Source: Thiohalophilus sp. (GTDB lineage: Bacteria; Pseudomonadota; Gammaproteobacteria; UBA6429; Thiohalophilaceae). Taken from it: 64,000 bases of DNA. Shown here one piece after another: positions 24,306 through 33,076 of this stretch; positions within the stretch are counted from its first letter, which is position 1, and each line of letters begins with the position of its first letter. The notes below the pieces were generated by a model, which saw nothing but the letters and a program-made list of their open reading frames with translations, was not told the origin of the DNA and searched no databases. The DNA lies in contig NZ_JAXHMV010000014.1 in the NCBI RefSeq assembly GCF_034521165.1, positions 175,291 through 239,290 of the forward strand, read 5' to 3'. Position numbers and translations under genes: made by a program.

Positions 24306-24667
24306 CCACAATTCGATCAATAACACAGAGTGCGCAGAGGCACGACAAAGCACGCTGCGGGCATAAACTCCGCGGTATCGGGCAACACTGCTTGCCGGAC
24401 ACCGCGTTGCTATGTCCGGCTTACCACGATCATACTCTCACAGAGACGCAGAGTACGCGGAGAATGCGCAATATCAGATTTCTCTGCGCCCTGGCGTCTT
24501 TGCGAGAGATCAGCAGGGGTATCACGCAGGCTAACGCCTGCGTGACAGAAAGCGTTAACTGATACTGCTGAATTGGTTAACAGGATTCCTGGCCCGCCAA
24601 GGCAGGCAAACAACGCAAATAATTAATGATCTAATTTGCGTTTATTCGTGTTCATTGGCGGATAATT
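24306..24667. repeat. Repeat-filled spacer downstream of truD
   Basis: No gene is seen in 362 bp. An inverted pair of 8-9-nt-period arrays occupies 24436-24510 (CAGAGACGCAGAGTACGCGG... and ...CTGCGCCCTGGCGTCTTTGCG). A piece of the GTCACGC-type palindrome follows (24514-24545, ATCACGCAGGCTAACGCCTGCGTGA). At 24617-24662 there is CGCAAAT...ATTTGCG next to a TTTGCGTTTATTCGTGTTCATT-type run. Confidence 0.6.
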
Positions 24668-25696
24668 TCATGTTTCACTCACATTAACACATTCGCGGAT
24701 AACGACGGTGGCATAGGCACCGGTTTCCAGCGAAAACCTCAGCGTCAACACCTGCCCTTCCAATACCCAGTCCAGGTCACGAACAACCAGACGCAGACTG
24801 CGCCGCTCCTGTTTCAACCCGGCCTGTTCAAGCCCGGTGCAATAGTCGGGATAGTCGTCGGCCAGCTGTTGTTCCAGTGTTCTGACCGCCCCGCCGCTTT
24901 TGAGTTCACCGCGACCCCACAGTGGCCCGGTGGGATGAATGTCCATTGTTTCGGTTCGCTGTTGAATCGTCTCGTCGATGCTATCGGGAACAAAGATACT
25001 ATGACTTCCCGCCAGCTGCATGACCTCGCCCGCCTGCGGGCGGTTCCAGCTCTGATCACTCACCCGTTGCGAGAGCAGTTGATTGAACAAAAACGAGCGC
25101 GCCGCCGAAAGGTAGATACTGCGCTTGTTGCGATTATTGACCCGTTGCCCGGCAAACATCTGCGTCGCCTGTGTAAGATTAGCTTCATCGCGACCGAACC
25201 GCTGCTCACCGAAATAGTTCGGGACACCGGTCCCCCCGATCTGAACCAGTCGTTCATGCAGTGCGCCGGGGTCTCCCTGGATATCGCGCAGAACAATGAC
25301 AAAATGATTGGCTTTATGTACACCCCGGCGCAGTTTTTTGCTGTGACGGGTGGCCTGCAGAATCGTCAGGTTCTCATCATTGAGTTGGCGCCAGTCGGGC
25401 TCCTCCTTGCCGGCCAGATCGAGGCTGAACCACTGGCGGGTAATCGCGCGGCGATCCTTCATCCCGGAGAATCCGACCGCATTGGGTTTGATAGCGGCAT
25501 GTCGCGCCAGCTCCAGCGCAATGTCCTGCGTATTGCGATCCCGCTTTTCGATCCACAACCAGACATGCTGGCCCTCGCCACCCGGCTCAAAGCCGAGCTG
25601 CTCCTCGACCACAAAATCATCGATCTGTTGACGCAACACACCTTTCACCGTCGGCTGACCGAAGGCGTGGGCAAGACTGGACCAATGTAAATTCAT
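24668..25696 (-). CDS. truD: tRNA pseudouridine(13) synthase
   Basis: Converts U13 of several tRNAs, including tRNA-Glu, to pseudouridine. The 342-residue protein matches E. coli TruD (349). The catalytic aspartate is D81 in GFSGMKDRRAITRQ (75-88). Other TruD landmarks are FVVEEQLGFEPGGEGQHVWLWIEK at the N-terminus, NHFVIVLRDI, GGTGVPNYFGEQRFGRD (about 150-166, the family signature GVPNYFGEQRFG) and the C-terminal GAYATVVIRECVNV. It is the last gene of the ftsB-ispD-ispF-truD group. The repeat-rich 130-bp spacer to ispF and the chemoreceptor insertion on its other side break the usual tight ispF-truD-surE packing. Confidence 0.96.
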   Translation of the reverse strand: MNLHWSSLAHAFGQPTVKGVLRQQIDDFVVEEQLGFEPGGEGQHVWLWIEKRDRNTQDIALELARHAAIKPNAVGFSGMKDRRAITRQWFSLDLAGKEEPDWRQLNDENLTILQATRHSKKLRRGVHKANHFVIVLRDIQGDPGALHERLVQIGGTGVPNYFGEQRFGRDEANLTQATQMFAGQRVNNRNKRSIYLSAARSFLFNQLLSQRVSDQSWNRPQAGEVMQLAGSHSIFVPDSIDETIQQRTETMDIHPTGPLWGRGELKSGGAVRTLEQQLADDYPDYCTGLEQAGLKQERRSLRLVVRDLDWVLEGQVLTLRFSLETGAYATVVIRECVNVSET

Positions 25697-25826
25697 AAAG
25701 TAAGTTTTACCGCAGAGGAGGGAGAGTAATTTTGAATTTTGAGTTTTGAATGTTGAATCAAGACCCTATGCTCACAATTCAGAATTTAACATTCAACATT
25801 CATAATTATATCTTCGCGCCTCTGCG
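25697..25826. repeat. Nested inverted repeat arrays between ispF and truD
   Basis: The outer pair is CCGCAGAGGAGGGAG (25710-25724) and CGCGCCTCTGCGTTATTCTC (25817-25836). The inner pair is a run of TTTTGAA-type heptamers (25730-25757) and its inverted counterpart AATTTAACATTCAACATTCATAATTA (25790-25809 and on). The design is the same as at 10049-10172: ACGCAGAG arms outside, TTTTGAA arms inside. Confidence 0.65.
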
Positions 25827-26303
25827 TTATTCTCTTTTTACAAGGAGCACGACCGCCATGGCGGCGATACCTTCGCCGCGGCCGGTGAAGCCCATTTTCT
25901 CGGTGGTGGTGGCCTTGATGCTGACATTGCCGATGTCGGTCTGCAGATCAGCGGCGAGGATTTCGCGCATGGCCTGAATATACGGCGCCAGTTTCGGTTG
26001 CTGGGCGATGAGGGTCAGATCGGCATTGTTGAGTGTATAACCGCTTTCGCTCATCAGATCCCTGACCCGGCGCAACAGGATGCGGCTGTCGATGCCTTTA
26101 AATTCCGCGTCGCTATCGGGAAAGTGCTGCCCGATATCGCCCAGCGCCAGCGCGCCGAGCAGCGCATCGCACAGGGCATGGATGGCGACGTCGCCATCGG
26201 AGTGCGCCACCATGCCCTGCTCGTAAGGGATATCCACGCCGCCGAGTACCAGCCTGCCGCCCGGTTTGAATCGGTGGGCATCAAATCCCTGTCCTATACG
26301 CAT
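25827..26303 (-). CDS. ispF: 2-C-methyl-D-erythritol 2,4-cyclodiphosphate synthase
   Basis: Fifth enzyme of the MEP isoprenoid pathway; releases CMP and forms the cyclodiphosphate. The 158-residue protein is full length. Zinc ligands D8 and H10 sit in RIGQGFDAHRF, and the third, H42, should be the histidine following DGDVAI. The conserved HSDGDVAIHALCDALLGA (34-51), DIGQHFPDSDAEFKG (56-70) and the C-terminal TEKMGFTGRGEGIAAMAVVLL (133-153) are intact. The start codon shares one base with the ispD stop, so the two are translationally coupled, as in many bacteria. It is a stand-alone enzyme, not an IspDF fusion. Confidence 0.97.
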   Translation of the reverse strand: MRIGQGFDAHRFKPGGRLVLGGVDIPYEQGMVAHSDGDVAIHALCDALLGALALGDIGQHFPDSDAEFKGIDSRILLRRVRDLMSESGYTLNNADLTLIAQQPKLAPYIQAMREILAADLQTDIGNVSIKATTTEKMGFTGRGEGIAAMAVVLLVKRE

Positions 26304-27031
26304 TAAAGGGCCTCCTGCTGTTGCAGATAGAATTCAGCCAGCGCCAGATCCTCGGCGCGGGTGATCTTGATATTGCTGGCGCTGCCTTCCACCAGCAACG
26401 GCTGATAGCCCGCATACTCCATTGCCGAGGCCTCATCCGTGACCCGTTGTTCGGCTTCCAGCGCCTGCTCCAGGGCATGGCGCAGTTGTCCCAGACGAAA
26501 CATCTGCGGCGTCAGGGCATGCCAGAGATGTTCCCGCTCCACCGTATCGATCACGCGCCCATCCGGTTCGGCGCGTTTCATGGTATCGCGCACCGGCACG
26601 GCCAGCAGTCCGCCCACTTCGTCCTCTGACAGGGAGCTCATCAGATTATCGAGATCGGCCTGCGTCAGACAGGGACGTGCCGCGTCGTGCACCAACACCC
26701 AGTCTTCATCGTCAGCGTGCCGGGAAAGTTCGTGCAGGGCGTTCAAGACCGAATGACACCGCTCCACCCCGCCTTCAACCCGTTGCACTGGTTTGTCATA
26801 GCCTTTATCCAGGTGCTCCCACCAGCCATCGTGATGTGACAGGGCGACCACCGCCCCACTGACCGAAGGATGTGCCAGTAACCGATCGAGGGTATGCAGA
26901 ATGATCGCCCGACCATTGAGTTCCAGATACTGCTTGGGAATTTCGCTGCCCATGCGCTTGCCGATCCCGGCGGCGGGAATCACAGCCCAGAAGTTCAGGG
27001 ACGAGGGACGAGTGTCGAGGGACGAGGTCAT
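26303..27031 (-). CDS. ispD: 2-C-methyl-D-erythritol 4-phosphate cytidylyltransferase
   Basis: Third MEP-pathway enzyme, attaching CMP to methylerythritol phosphate. The 242-residue protein has the nucleotide-binding signature AVIPAAGIGKRMGSEIPKQYLELNG (16-40), VLVHDAARPCLTQADLDNL (about 112-130) with the metal-binding DAARP, and VRDTMKRAEPDG. It overlaps ispF by one base. The first 13 codons (MTSSLDTRPSSLN) are encoded almost wholly by a CTCGTCC-type heptanucleotide repeat (26995-27031), which resembles runs found in non-coding gaps elsewhere in the window. No other ATG lies before the AVIPAAG strand, so the repeat probably supplies the start codon. Confidence 0.95.
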   Translation of the reverse strand: MTSSLDTRPSSLNFWAVIPAAGIGKRMGSEIPKQYLELNGRAIILHTLDRLLAHPSVSGAVVALSHHDGWWEHLDKGYDKPVQRVEGGVERCHSVLNALHELSRHADDEDWVLVHDAARPCLTQADLDNLMSSLSEDEVGGLLAVPVRDTMKRAEPDGRVIDTVEREHLWHALTPQMFRLGQLRHALEQALEAEQRVTDEASAMEYAGYQPLLVEGSASNIKITRAEDLALAEFYLQQQEAL

Positions 27032-27104
27032 TGGGATGCGATGTTGTTATTCAATCCAGTCTGGATGATTGTCTGTGTCAATGGCGGTGCCGGATCCGCT
27101 TCAC

Positions 27105-27284
27105 TTGATCCGGCCTACCTCCGACGACTGCCTACTGCAAACTGCCATCTGCCTACTTCTCTTCTTGATCCGGCCTACCTCCGCCGACTGCCGACTGCAA
27201 ACTGCCATCTGCCTACTTCTCTTCTTGATCCGGCCTGCCTCCGACGACTGCCTACTGCAAACTGTCATCTGTCTGCTGCTCTTC
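27105..27284. repeat. 60-bp tandem repeat, 3 copies, overlapping the ftsB 3' end
   Basis: CTTGATCCGGCCTACCTCCG starts at 27105 and 27165, and nearly the same sequence starts at 27225, giving an exact 60-bp period. The third copy runs into the ftsB coding end: its CTACTGCAAACTGTCATCTG encodes the last FtsB residues and stop (minus strand). The first two copies therefore look like downstream duplications of the ftsB tail plus spacer. Internally the unit has CTGCNNA heptamer texture. Confidence 0.93.
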
Positions 27285-27554
27285 GTCTTCGATGACCTGA
27301 ATGAAGGTTTCGCCTTCCTTGATCATCCCCAGCTCATCGCGGGCGCGCTCTTCCAGGGCTTCAAGGCCTTGCTTGAGATCCTGGACTTCGGCTTCCAGTG
27401 CCCGGTTGCGTTCGCGCAGTTGCTGATTTTCCGCTTTTTGCTTTTTGATTTCCTGCTTGAGATGCCATACGGTCGCCAGGCTGCCGTCCCCGACCCACAA
27501 ATCATATTGCAGTAGTACAAATAATATCAGCAGTATGGCGACCAGTATGCGCAT
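27252..27554 (-). CDS. ftsB: Cell division protein FtsB
   Basis: Small bitopic division protein that forms the FtsQLB complex at the septum. The 100-residue protein has a short cytoplasmic start, one membrane segment (about 4-20, LVAILLILFVLLQYDLWVG) and a periplasmic coiled coil (about 30-72, HLKQEIKKQKAENQQLRERNRALEAEV). The conserved ARDELGMIKEGETFIQV follows (about 75-91). The C-terminal QQTDDSLQ is encoded in the third unit of a 60-bp tandem repeat, so the exact tail may vary between strains. It lies between eno and ispD, the standard position in gammaproteobacteria. Confidence 0.95.
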   Translation of the reverse strand: MRILVAILLILFVLLQYDLWVGDGSLATVWHLKQEIKKQKAENQQLRERNRALEAEVQDLKQGLEALEERARDELGMIKEGETFIQVIEDEEQQTDDSLQ

Positions 27555-27590
27555 GCCGTGCGGCTATCTCCGTGGAGTTTGCCTCCCAGT

Positions 27591-28883
27591 CTAGCGTAAA
27601 TTATAGAACGCAGCCTGACCGGGATAGCTGGCCTCGTCCCCCAGTCCTTCGGCGATGCGAATCAACTGGTTGTACTTGGCCACCCGGTCCGAGCGAGACA
27701 TAGAGCCGGTCTTGATCTGGCCGGCACCGGTCGCCACGGCGAGATCGGCGATGGTGGTGTCCTCGGTCTCGCCGGAGCGATGCGAGATGACCGCGGTATA
27801 ACCGGCTTTTTTGGCCATCTCGATAGCCGCCAGGGTTTCGCTCAGGGTGCCGATCTGGTTGACCTTGATCAGGATCGAATTGGCAATTTGCCTGTCGATG
27901 CCCTGCTTGAAAATCTCGGTATTGGTGACAAACAGATCGTCGCCCACCAGCTGAACTTTCTTGCCCAGGCGGTCGGTCAGTTGTTGCCAGCCATCCCAGT
28001 CATCTTCGGCCATGCCGTCCTCGATGCTGATGATCGGATACTTGTCACACCACTGCTCCAGTACATCGATGAACTCGGCGGCTGTCAGGCTCTTGTTTTC
28101 CGAGGCCAGCACATACTTGCCATCTTTATAGAATTCACTGCTGGCGGCGTCGATGGCGATAAAGATATCCTTGCCGGCTTTAAAACCGGCCTGGTCGATC
28201 GCTTCGAGAATGACTTCGATAGCCGATTCATTGGAGGCGAGATCCGGCGCAAAGCCGCCTTCATCGCCGACGGCCGTATTCAGCCCCTTGTCATGCAGTA
28301 CCTTCTTCAGGGCATGGAATACTTCGGCGCCGTAACGGATCGCCTCGTTCACACTCGGCGCCCCCACCGGCATGATCATGAACTCCTGCAGATCGACGCT
28401 GTTATCGGCATGCGCCCCGCCGTTGATAATGTTCATCATCGGCACCGGCATGCGATAGGCCTCGCCGGTATACAGATATTGATACAGCGGGACACCCTGC
28501 GCGCTGGCCGCGGCATGGGCGGTGGCCATGGAGACGGCCAGCAGGGCATTGGCACCGAGCTTACTCTTGTTATTGGTGCCATCCAGTTTGAGCATGATGT
28601 CATCGATCTGTTGCTGACCGGCCGCGTCCTGACCGAGCAGCGCCTTGCGAATGGGACCGTTGACGTTAGCCACCGCCTTGCTCACACCCTTGCCGCCAAA
28701 GCGTTTTTTATCCCCGTCGCGCAGCTCGATGGCTTCGCGAGCGCCGGTGGAGGCGCCGGAGGGAACGGCGGCGCGGCCTTTGGCACCGCACTGCAGAATC
28801 ACGTCGGCTTCGACGGTCGGATTACCGCGTGAATCGATAATCTCACGCGCGACAATGTTGACGATCTCAGTTCCTCGACTCAT
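27591..28883 (-). CDS. eno: Enolase
   Basis: Glycolytic enzyme converting 2-phosphoglycerate to phosphoenolpyruvate and, in relatives, a degradosome component. The 430-residue protein is full length. Key sites visible: SRGNPTVEADV (18-28), GASTGAREAIELRDGD (42-57), GGAHADNSVDLQEFMI with the mobile-loop histidine region, VGDEGGFAPDL (proton-relay glutamate, around residue 207), SIEDGMAEDDWDG (around 290) and the signature ISHRSGETEDTTIADLAVATGAGQIKTGS (near 368-396). It lies 36 bp upstream of ftsB on the same strand and downstream of pyrG, a conserved trio. The 115-bp spacer to pyrG is GC-rich with overlapping GGCCGG-type palindromes. Confidence 0.98.
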   Translation of the reverse strand: MSRGTEIVNIVAREIIDSRGNPTVEADVILQCGAKGRAAVPSGASTGAREAIELRDGDKKRFGGKGVSKAVANVNGPIRKALLGQDAAGQQQIDDIMLKLDGTNNKSKLGANALLAVSMATAHAAASAQGVPLYQYLYTGEAYRMPVPMMNIINGGAHADNSVDLQEFMIMPVGAPSVNEAIRYGAEVFHALKKVLHDKGLNTAVGDEGGFAPDLASNESAIEVILEAIDQAGFKAGKDIFIAIDAASSEFYKDGKYVLASENKSLTAAEFIDVLEQWCDKYPIISIEDGMAEDDWDGWQQLTDRLGKKVQLVGDDLFVTNTEIFKQGIDRQIANSILIKVNQIGTLSETLAAIEMAKKAGYTAVISHRSGETEDTTIADLAVATGAGQIKTGSMSRSDRVAKYNQLIRIAEGLGDEASYPGQAAFYNLR

Positions 28884-28998
28884 TAATCGTGTTACTCCAG
28901 TTCGTTAGCTTGCAAAAACAGGTTGAATGCTTTGTTCGCGGCCGGCCTGTTGTGGCCGACCGGCTCCCGGCCGGCGCGGGTCGCCGGCCAGTGTCAGT

Positions 28999-30648
28999 TC
29001 ATGCGCCCAGCGCCTCCTGCGTGGCCGGCTCGCGCACAGCCCGGGCCGCGCGAATGAAGGCGCTGAACAGGGGATGTCCGTCGCGGGGCGTGGAAGTGAA
29101 CTCCGGATGGAACTGGCAGGCGATGAACCAGGGATGATCCTCCAGCTCCACCACTTCGACCAGGCTGCCGTCCAGCGAGGTGCCGACCAGCTTGAGGCCG
29201 GCCTGGCTCAGGGTATCGCGATAGTTGTTATTGAACTCGTAACGGTGGCGATGGCGTTCGTGGATAATTTCGCGACCGTAGATCTCGCGCGCCCGGGATC
29301 CCTCTTCCAGGCGACACTGCTGGGCCCCTAGACGCATGGTCCCGCCCAGTTCGGAATCGTGATCGCGCACTTCCACCTTGCCGTCGGCGGTTCGCCACTC
29401 GGTAATCAGGGCGATAACCGGATCCGGCGTGTCGGGTTCGAATTCGGTGCTGTGCGCTTTCTCCAGCCCGGCCACGTGACGGGCGAACTCGATGACCGCC
29501 ACCTGCATGCCCAGACAGATCCCCAGGTAGGGGATCCGTTGCTCGCGCGCATACTGAACGGCGGCGATCTTGCCTTCCACGCCCCGCTCGCCAAAGCCGC
29601 CGGGCACCAGGATCGCATCCATGCCACTCAGGCACGCGGCACCGCTGCGTTCGATCTCCTCGGAATCCACATAGTGAATTTTGACCCGGCTGCGGGTATG
29701 CAGGCCGGCGTGGATCAGGGCCTCCGAGAGGGATTTATAGGATTCGGTCAGCTCGACGTACTTGCCGACCATGGCAATGGTCACCTCGCCTTCGGGATGC
29801 GCGAGCGCCTCGGCGACCTGCTGCCATTCGGAGAGATCCGCCGGCGGCACAGCCAGCCCCAGCTTGTCGACCACGATCTGATCCAGCCCCTGCTCGCTGA
29901 GCAGCAGCGGAATCTTGTAAATACTGTCCACGTCCAGCGCGGTGATGACCGCGCGCTGTTCGACATTGGTGAACAGTGCGATCTTGCGCCGCTCGTCCTC
30001 GGGAATGGGCCGATCGGAACGGCACATCAGGATATCGGGCTGAATACCGATGGAGCGCAGCTCCTTGACCGAGTGCTGGGTGGGCTTGGTCTTCAGCTCG
30101 CCGGCGGTCGGGATATAGGGCAACAGGGTCAGGTGCATGAACAGGACATTATCGTGCCCCATTTCCACCGCCATCTGGCGAATCGCTTCGAGAAACGGCA
30201 GCGATTCGATGTCACCGACCGTCCCGCCGATTTCCACCATGGCCACGTCGGCCTCGTCGGCCCCCTCGATAATCGAGCGTTTGATTTCATCGGTGATGTG
30301 CGGGATCACCTGCACGGTACCGCCCAGGTAATCGCCGCGACGTTCCTTACTGATGACATTGGCGTAGATGCGCCCGGTGGTGAAGTTGTTCTTCTGGGTC
30401 ATGGTGGTGCGAACGAAGCGCTCGTAATGGCCCAGGTCCAGATCGGTTTCCGCGCCGTCCTCGGTTACATACACTTCGCCGTGCTGGAACGGGCTCATGG
30501 TGCCCGGATCGACGTTGATATAGGGATCCAGCTTGAGCAGCGTGACCTTCAGGCCACGCGCTTCGAGAATCGCGGCAAGCGATGCGGAGGCGATGCCCTT
30601 TCCCAACGAGGAAACGACACCACCGGTAATAAAGATATATTTGGTCAT
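28999..30648 (-). CDS. pyrG: CTP synthase
   Basis: Makes CTP from UTP, ATP and glutamine. The ATG at 30648 gives MTKYIFITGGVVSSLGKGIA and 549 residues (E. coli 545). An in-frame start 14 codons upstream is unlikely, because the family begins at MTKYIF. The synthase domain carries SSLGKGIASASLAAIL and KLDPYINVDPGTMSPFQHGEVYVTEDGAETDLDLGHYERF. The C-terminal glutamine amidotransferase domain has the nucleophile cysteine in YLGICLGMQVAVIEFARHVAG and the conserved RHRHRYEFNN and FHPEFTSTPRDGHPLF. The order tilS-pyrG-eno is conserved in gammaproteobacteria. Confidence 0.98.
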   Translation of the reverse strand: MTKYIFITGGVVSSLGKGIASASLAAILEARGLKVTLLKLDPYINVDPGTMSPFQHGEVYVTEDGAETDLDLGHYERFVRTTMTQKNNFTTGRIYANVISKERRGDYLGGTVQVIPHITDEIKRSIIEGADEADVAMVEIGGTVGDIESLPFLEAIRQMAVEMGHDNVLFMHLTLLPYIPTAGELKTKPTQHSVKELRSIGIQPDILMCRSDRPIPEDERRKIALFTNVEQRAVITALDVDSIYKIPLLLSEQGLDQIVVDKLGLAVPPADLSEWQQVAEALAHPEGEVTIAMVGKYVELTESYKSLSEALIHAGLHTRSRVKIHYVDSEEIERSGAACLSGMDAILVPGGFGERGVEGKIAAVQYAREQRIPYLGICLGMQVAVIEFARHVAGLEKAHSTEFEPDTPDPVIALITEWRTADGKVEVRDHDSELGGTMRLGAQQCRLEEGSRAREIYGREIIHERHRHRYEFNNNYRDTLSQAGLKLVGTSLDGSLVEVVELEDHPWFIACQFHPEFTSTPRDGHPLFSAFIRAARAVREPATQEALGA

Positions 30649-30761
30649 GAATCCAGCAACGTATTGGGGGTGAAACGGTGTTACCGGCATGCGGTAACCT
30701 GTATGATTGCTGGGTTGTTATTGTCGTCGTTTTCCGCGATCGATTCAATCTTTACAACGCG

Positions 30762-32099
30762 CTAAATTCCTGCATCCCGTTTTGTGATGAGTAAACCCGG
30801 CTCATCCGCGCCGGCAACAAACGGCTCACAAACGCAGTAATCCACGACCTGGGCAATCTCACCGGCGATCCGGATCAACGGAATATCGGCCCGTTGCCAG
30901 GGGGGTACCCGCCATTCCTGCAACAGCTTTTTCAACTCATGCCGATGGCCGCGCCCGGCCGGCCGACACCATTCACCGCCCTGGCGAAAACCGACCTGCA
31001 GGCCGTGTGCTTCGATCTGCCGGCGGGAGAGTCCCTGCCCGACACTCGGCTCGGCCTGCAGAATCTGCCCGGCCAGCTCCAGTCGTGGTTGACTGAGTGG
31101 ATTCCAGGGTTGCCACCCGGTGCTGATCGGCGCCGGACGTGTCGACAGGGCATACAACTGGCCGGCGTAGCGACGCACTTCCACCCCGGTCCAGGCAACC
31201 CGGGGCTGGGCATCCGGGGCGGCATACAGCACTTCATCCAGAATCCGGTTCAGATGCTTGCTGTCCGGCAGCTGCAGTTGCAGCACGCTGGCCAGCCAGT
31301 AACGCAACAGGTTGCGCTGGCGGGCCGGGCTCAGTGCCTGCAGCGGGGCCAGGCGCAGGCAGTCGGCGCGCTCGCCCTGGCACGGCGCGTAATCCTGCGC
31401 CGCCAGATCATCCAGCAGCTGACCCGCTTCCCCCTGGTGACGGGCGGCCCGGCTCAGCGTCAGGGCGGCCGACGGCCAGCGGGCCTGCAAGACCGGCAGC
31501 AGTTCGTGGCGCAGGTAATTGCGATCCAGGTCGGTATCGAAATTGGAGGGATCCTCGATCCAGTCCAGATCTGACTCCCGGGCGTAACGGCGCAGCGCCG
31601 CCCGGCTCTGGCCCAGCAGCGGCCGCCCCAGCCAGCCGGCGGCAAACTCGGCCACCGGCGGCATCGCCGCCAGCCCCTTGGGCCCGCTGCCACGCAGCAG
31701 CTGCAACAGCAGGGTCTCGGCCTGATCGTCCTGATGCTGGGCCAGCAGCAATCCCTCGCCGGCCTGCAGCAGCTCCCGCCAGGCGTTGTAGCGGGCCTCG
31801 CGGGCCGCCGCCTCGGGGCTCTCGCCAAGCCCGGGATGGGCATGCACGGTCACTTCCGTCAGGGGCACCGACAGGTCCGCGCAGATCCGGCGGCAATGTT
31901 CGGCCCAGGCATCGGCCTGGTCCGAAAGCCGGTGGTTGATATGGATGGCCTCAAGCGGCGCGGCCAGTTGTTCACGCAGCCCGGCCAGGGCCTGCAACAG
32001 GACATGGGAGTCGCAACCGCCGCTGTAGGCGACACGATAGCGGGAGGCGGCCGGCATTTGCGCCAGCTGGTCGAGCAAATGCGCCGCAAGTGAATTCAT
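30762..32099 (-). CDS. tilS: tRNA(Ile)-lysidine synthase
   Basis: Modifies C34 of tRNA-Ile(CAU) to lysidine so that it reads AUA rather than AUG. The 445-residue protein has the N-type ATP-pyrophosphatase P-loop YSGGCDSHVLLQAL (25-38; SGGCDS at 26-31), the HHxxDQAE-like LLAQHQDDQAETLLLQLLRGSG (about 118-140), LGRPLLGQSRAALRRYA and the DPSN-type WIEDPSNFDTDLDRNYLRHELLPVL (about 170-195). C-terminal TilS substrate-binding domains follow. In E. coli the motif is HHLDDQ; here it is QHQDDQ, a common variation. It starts 20 bp after the accA stop. Confidence 0.96.
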   Translation of the reverse strand: MNSLAAHLLDQLAQMPAASRYRVAYSGGCDSHVLLQALAGLREQLAAPLEAIHINHRLSDQADAWAEHCRRICADLSVPLTEVTVHAHPGLGESPEAAAREARYNAWRELLQAGEGLLLAQHQDDQAETLLLQLLRGSGPKGLAAMPPVAEFAAGWLGRPLLGQSRAALRRYARESDLDWIEDPSNFDTDLDRNYLRHELLPVLQARWPSAALTLSRAARHQGEAGQLLDDLAAQDYAPCQGERADCLRLAPLQALSPARQRNLLRYWLASVLQLQLPDSKHLNRILDEVLYAAPDAQPRVAWTGVEVRRYAGQLYALSTRPAPISTGWQPWNPLSQPRLELAGQILQAEPSVGQGLSRRQIEAHGLQVGFRQGGEWCRPAGRGHRHELKKLLQEWRVPPWQRADIPLIRIAGEIAQVVDYCVCEPFVAGADEPGLLITKRDAGI

Positions 32100-32119
32100 G
32101 GCAACAGAGGGGTCGGGAA

Positions 32120-33076
32120 TTACTCCGCGTAATTCCCGTAACGAATGAGCTTGGTGTAACGCTGCTCCAGCAGCTTGTCCAGTGGCGTGGCATCGACCAT
32201 GTCCAGGCTTTCCAGCAGGCCCTGGCGCAGGTTGGTGGCCATCATTTCGAAATCCCGATGGGCGCCGCCCAGCGGCTCGCTGATAATGTGGTCGATCAGC
32301 CCCAGCTCCTTGAGCCGGTGGGCGGTCAGGCCCATGGCCTCGGCCGCCTCGGCCGCCTTGTCGGCACTTTTCCAGAGAATCGAAGCACAGCCTTCGGGGG
32401 AAATGACCGAATAGGTGCTGTACTGGAGCATCATCAGCCGATCGCCGACACCGATGGCCAGCGCCCCGCCGGAGCCGCCCTCGCCGATCACCGTAGTGAT
32501 GATCGGAGTCTTGAGCGCCGACATCTCGAACAGGTTGCGGGCGATGGCCTCGCTCTGGCCGCGCTCCTCGGCGCCCACGCCGGGATAGGCGCCAGGGGTG
32601 TCGATAAAGGTCAGCACCGGCAGTTTGAAGCGTTCGGCCATGTGCATCAGGCGCAGCGCCTTGCGATAGCCCTCCGGGCGCGGCATGCCGAAATTACGCC
32701 GCAGCTTCTCCTTGGTATCGCGGCCCTTCTGCTGTCCGATCAGCATCAGGGGGCGCCCGTCCAGCCGGGCCACACCGCCGACAATGGCATTGTCATCGGC
32801 AAAGGCGCGGTCGCCGTGCAGCTCCTCGAAATCGGTGAAAATCTGTTCGACATAGTCCAGGAAATAGGGCCGCTGGGGATGGCGCGCCAGCTGCGCCACC
32901 TGGGCGGCCTTGAGATTGGCGAAAATGGACTCGGTCAGATCCCGGCTCTTGTTCTGCAGGCGCTGGATCTCCTCGCCGATATTGATCTCGTTATCGGAGC
33001 CGACATAGCGCAGCTCCTCGATCTTGGCTTCCAGTTCGGCGATGGGCTGTTCGAAATCGAGAAAATTCAGATTCAT
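32120..33076 (-). CDS. accA: Acetyl-CoA carboxylase, carboxyltransferase alpha subunit
   Basis: Alpha subunit of the carboxyltransferase half-reaction that makes malonyl-CoA for fatty-acid synthesis; partners are AccD and the biotin carboxylase and carrier subunits, encoded elsewhere. The 318-residue protein matches E. coli (319). Conserved sequences are MNLNFLDFEQPIAELEAKI at the start, HPQRPYFLDYVEQIF, FGMPRPEGYRKALRLMHMAERF, the FIDTPGAYPGVGAEERGQSEAIA oxyanion region and GEGGSGGALAIGVGDRLMMLQYSTYSVISPEGCASILWK. The order dnaE-accA-tilS is conserved, but dnaE and accA are separated here by 361 bp of repeat-bearing sequence. Confidence 0.98.
   Translation of the reverse strand: MNLNFLDFEQPIAELEAKIEELRYVGSDNEINIGEEIQRLQNKSRDLTESIFANLKAAQVAQLARHPQRPYFLDYVEQIFTDFEELHGDRAFADDNAIVGGVARLDGRPLMLIGQQKGRDTKEKLRRNFGMPRPEGYRKALRLMHMAERFKLPVLTFIDTPGAYPGVGAEERGQSEAIARNLFEMSALKTPIITTVIGEGGSGGALAIGVGDRLMMLQYSTYSVISPEGCASILWKSADKAAEAAEAMGLTAHRLKELGLIDHIISEPLGGAHRDFEMMATNLRQGLLESLDMVDATPLDKLLEQRYTKLIRYGNYAE

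Noticed and set aside
24330..24545. 71-aa ORF downstream of chemoreceptor 2
   Set aside because: Falls within the ACGCAGAG repeat pair; composition is repeat-derived.
29359..30765. Plus-strand ORF (468 aa) opposite pyrG
   Set aside because: Shadow frame; pyrG is full length with all catalytic motifs.
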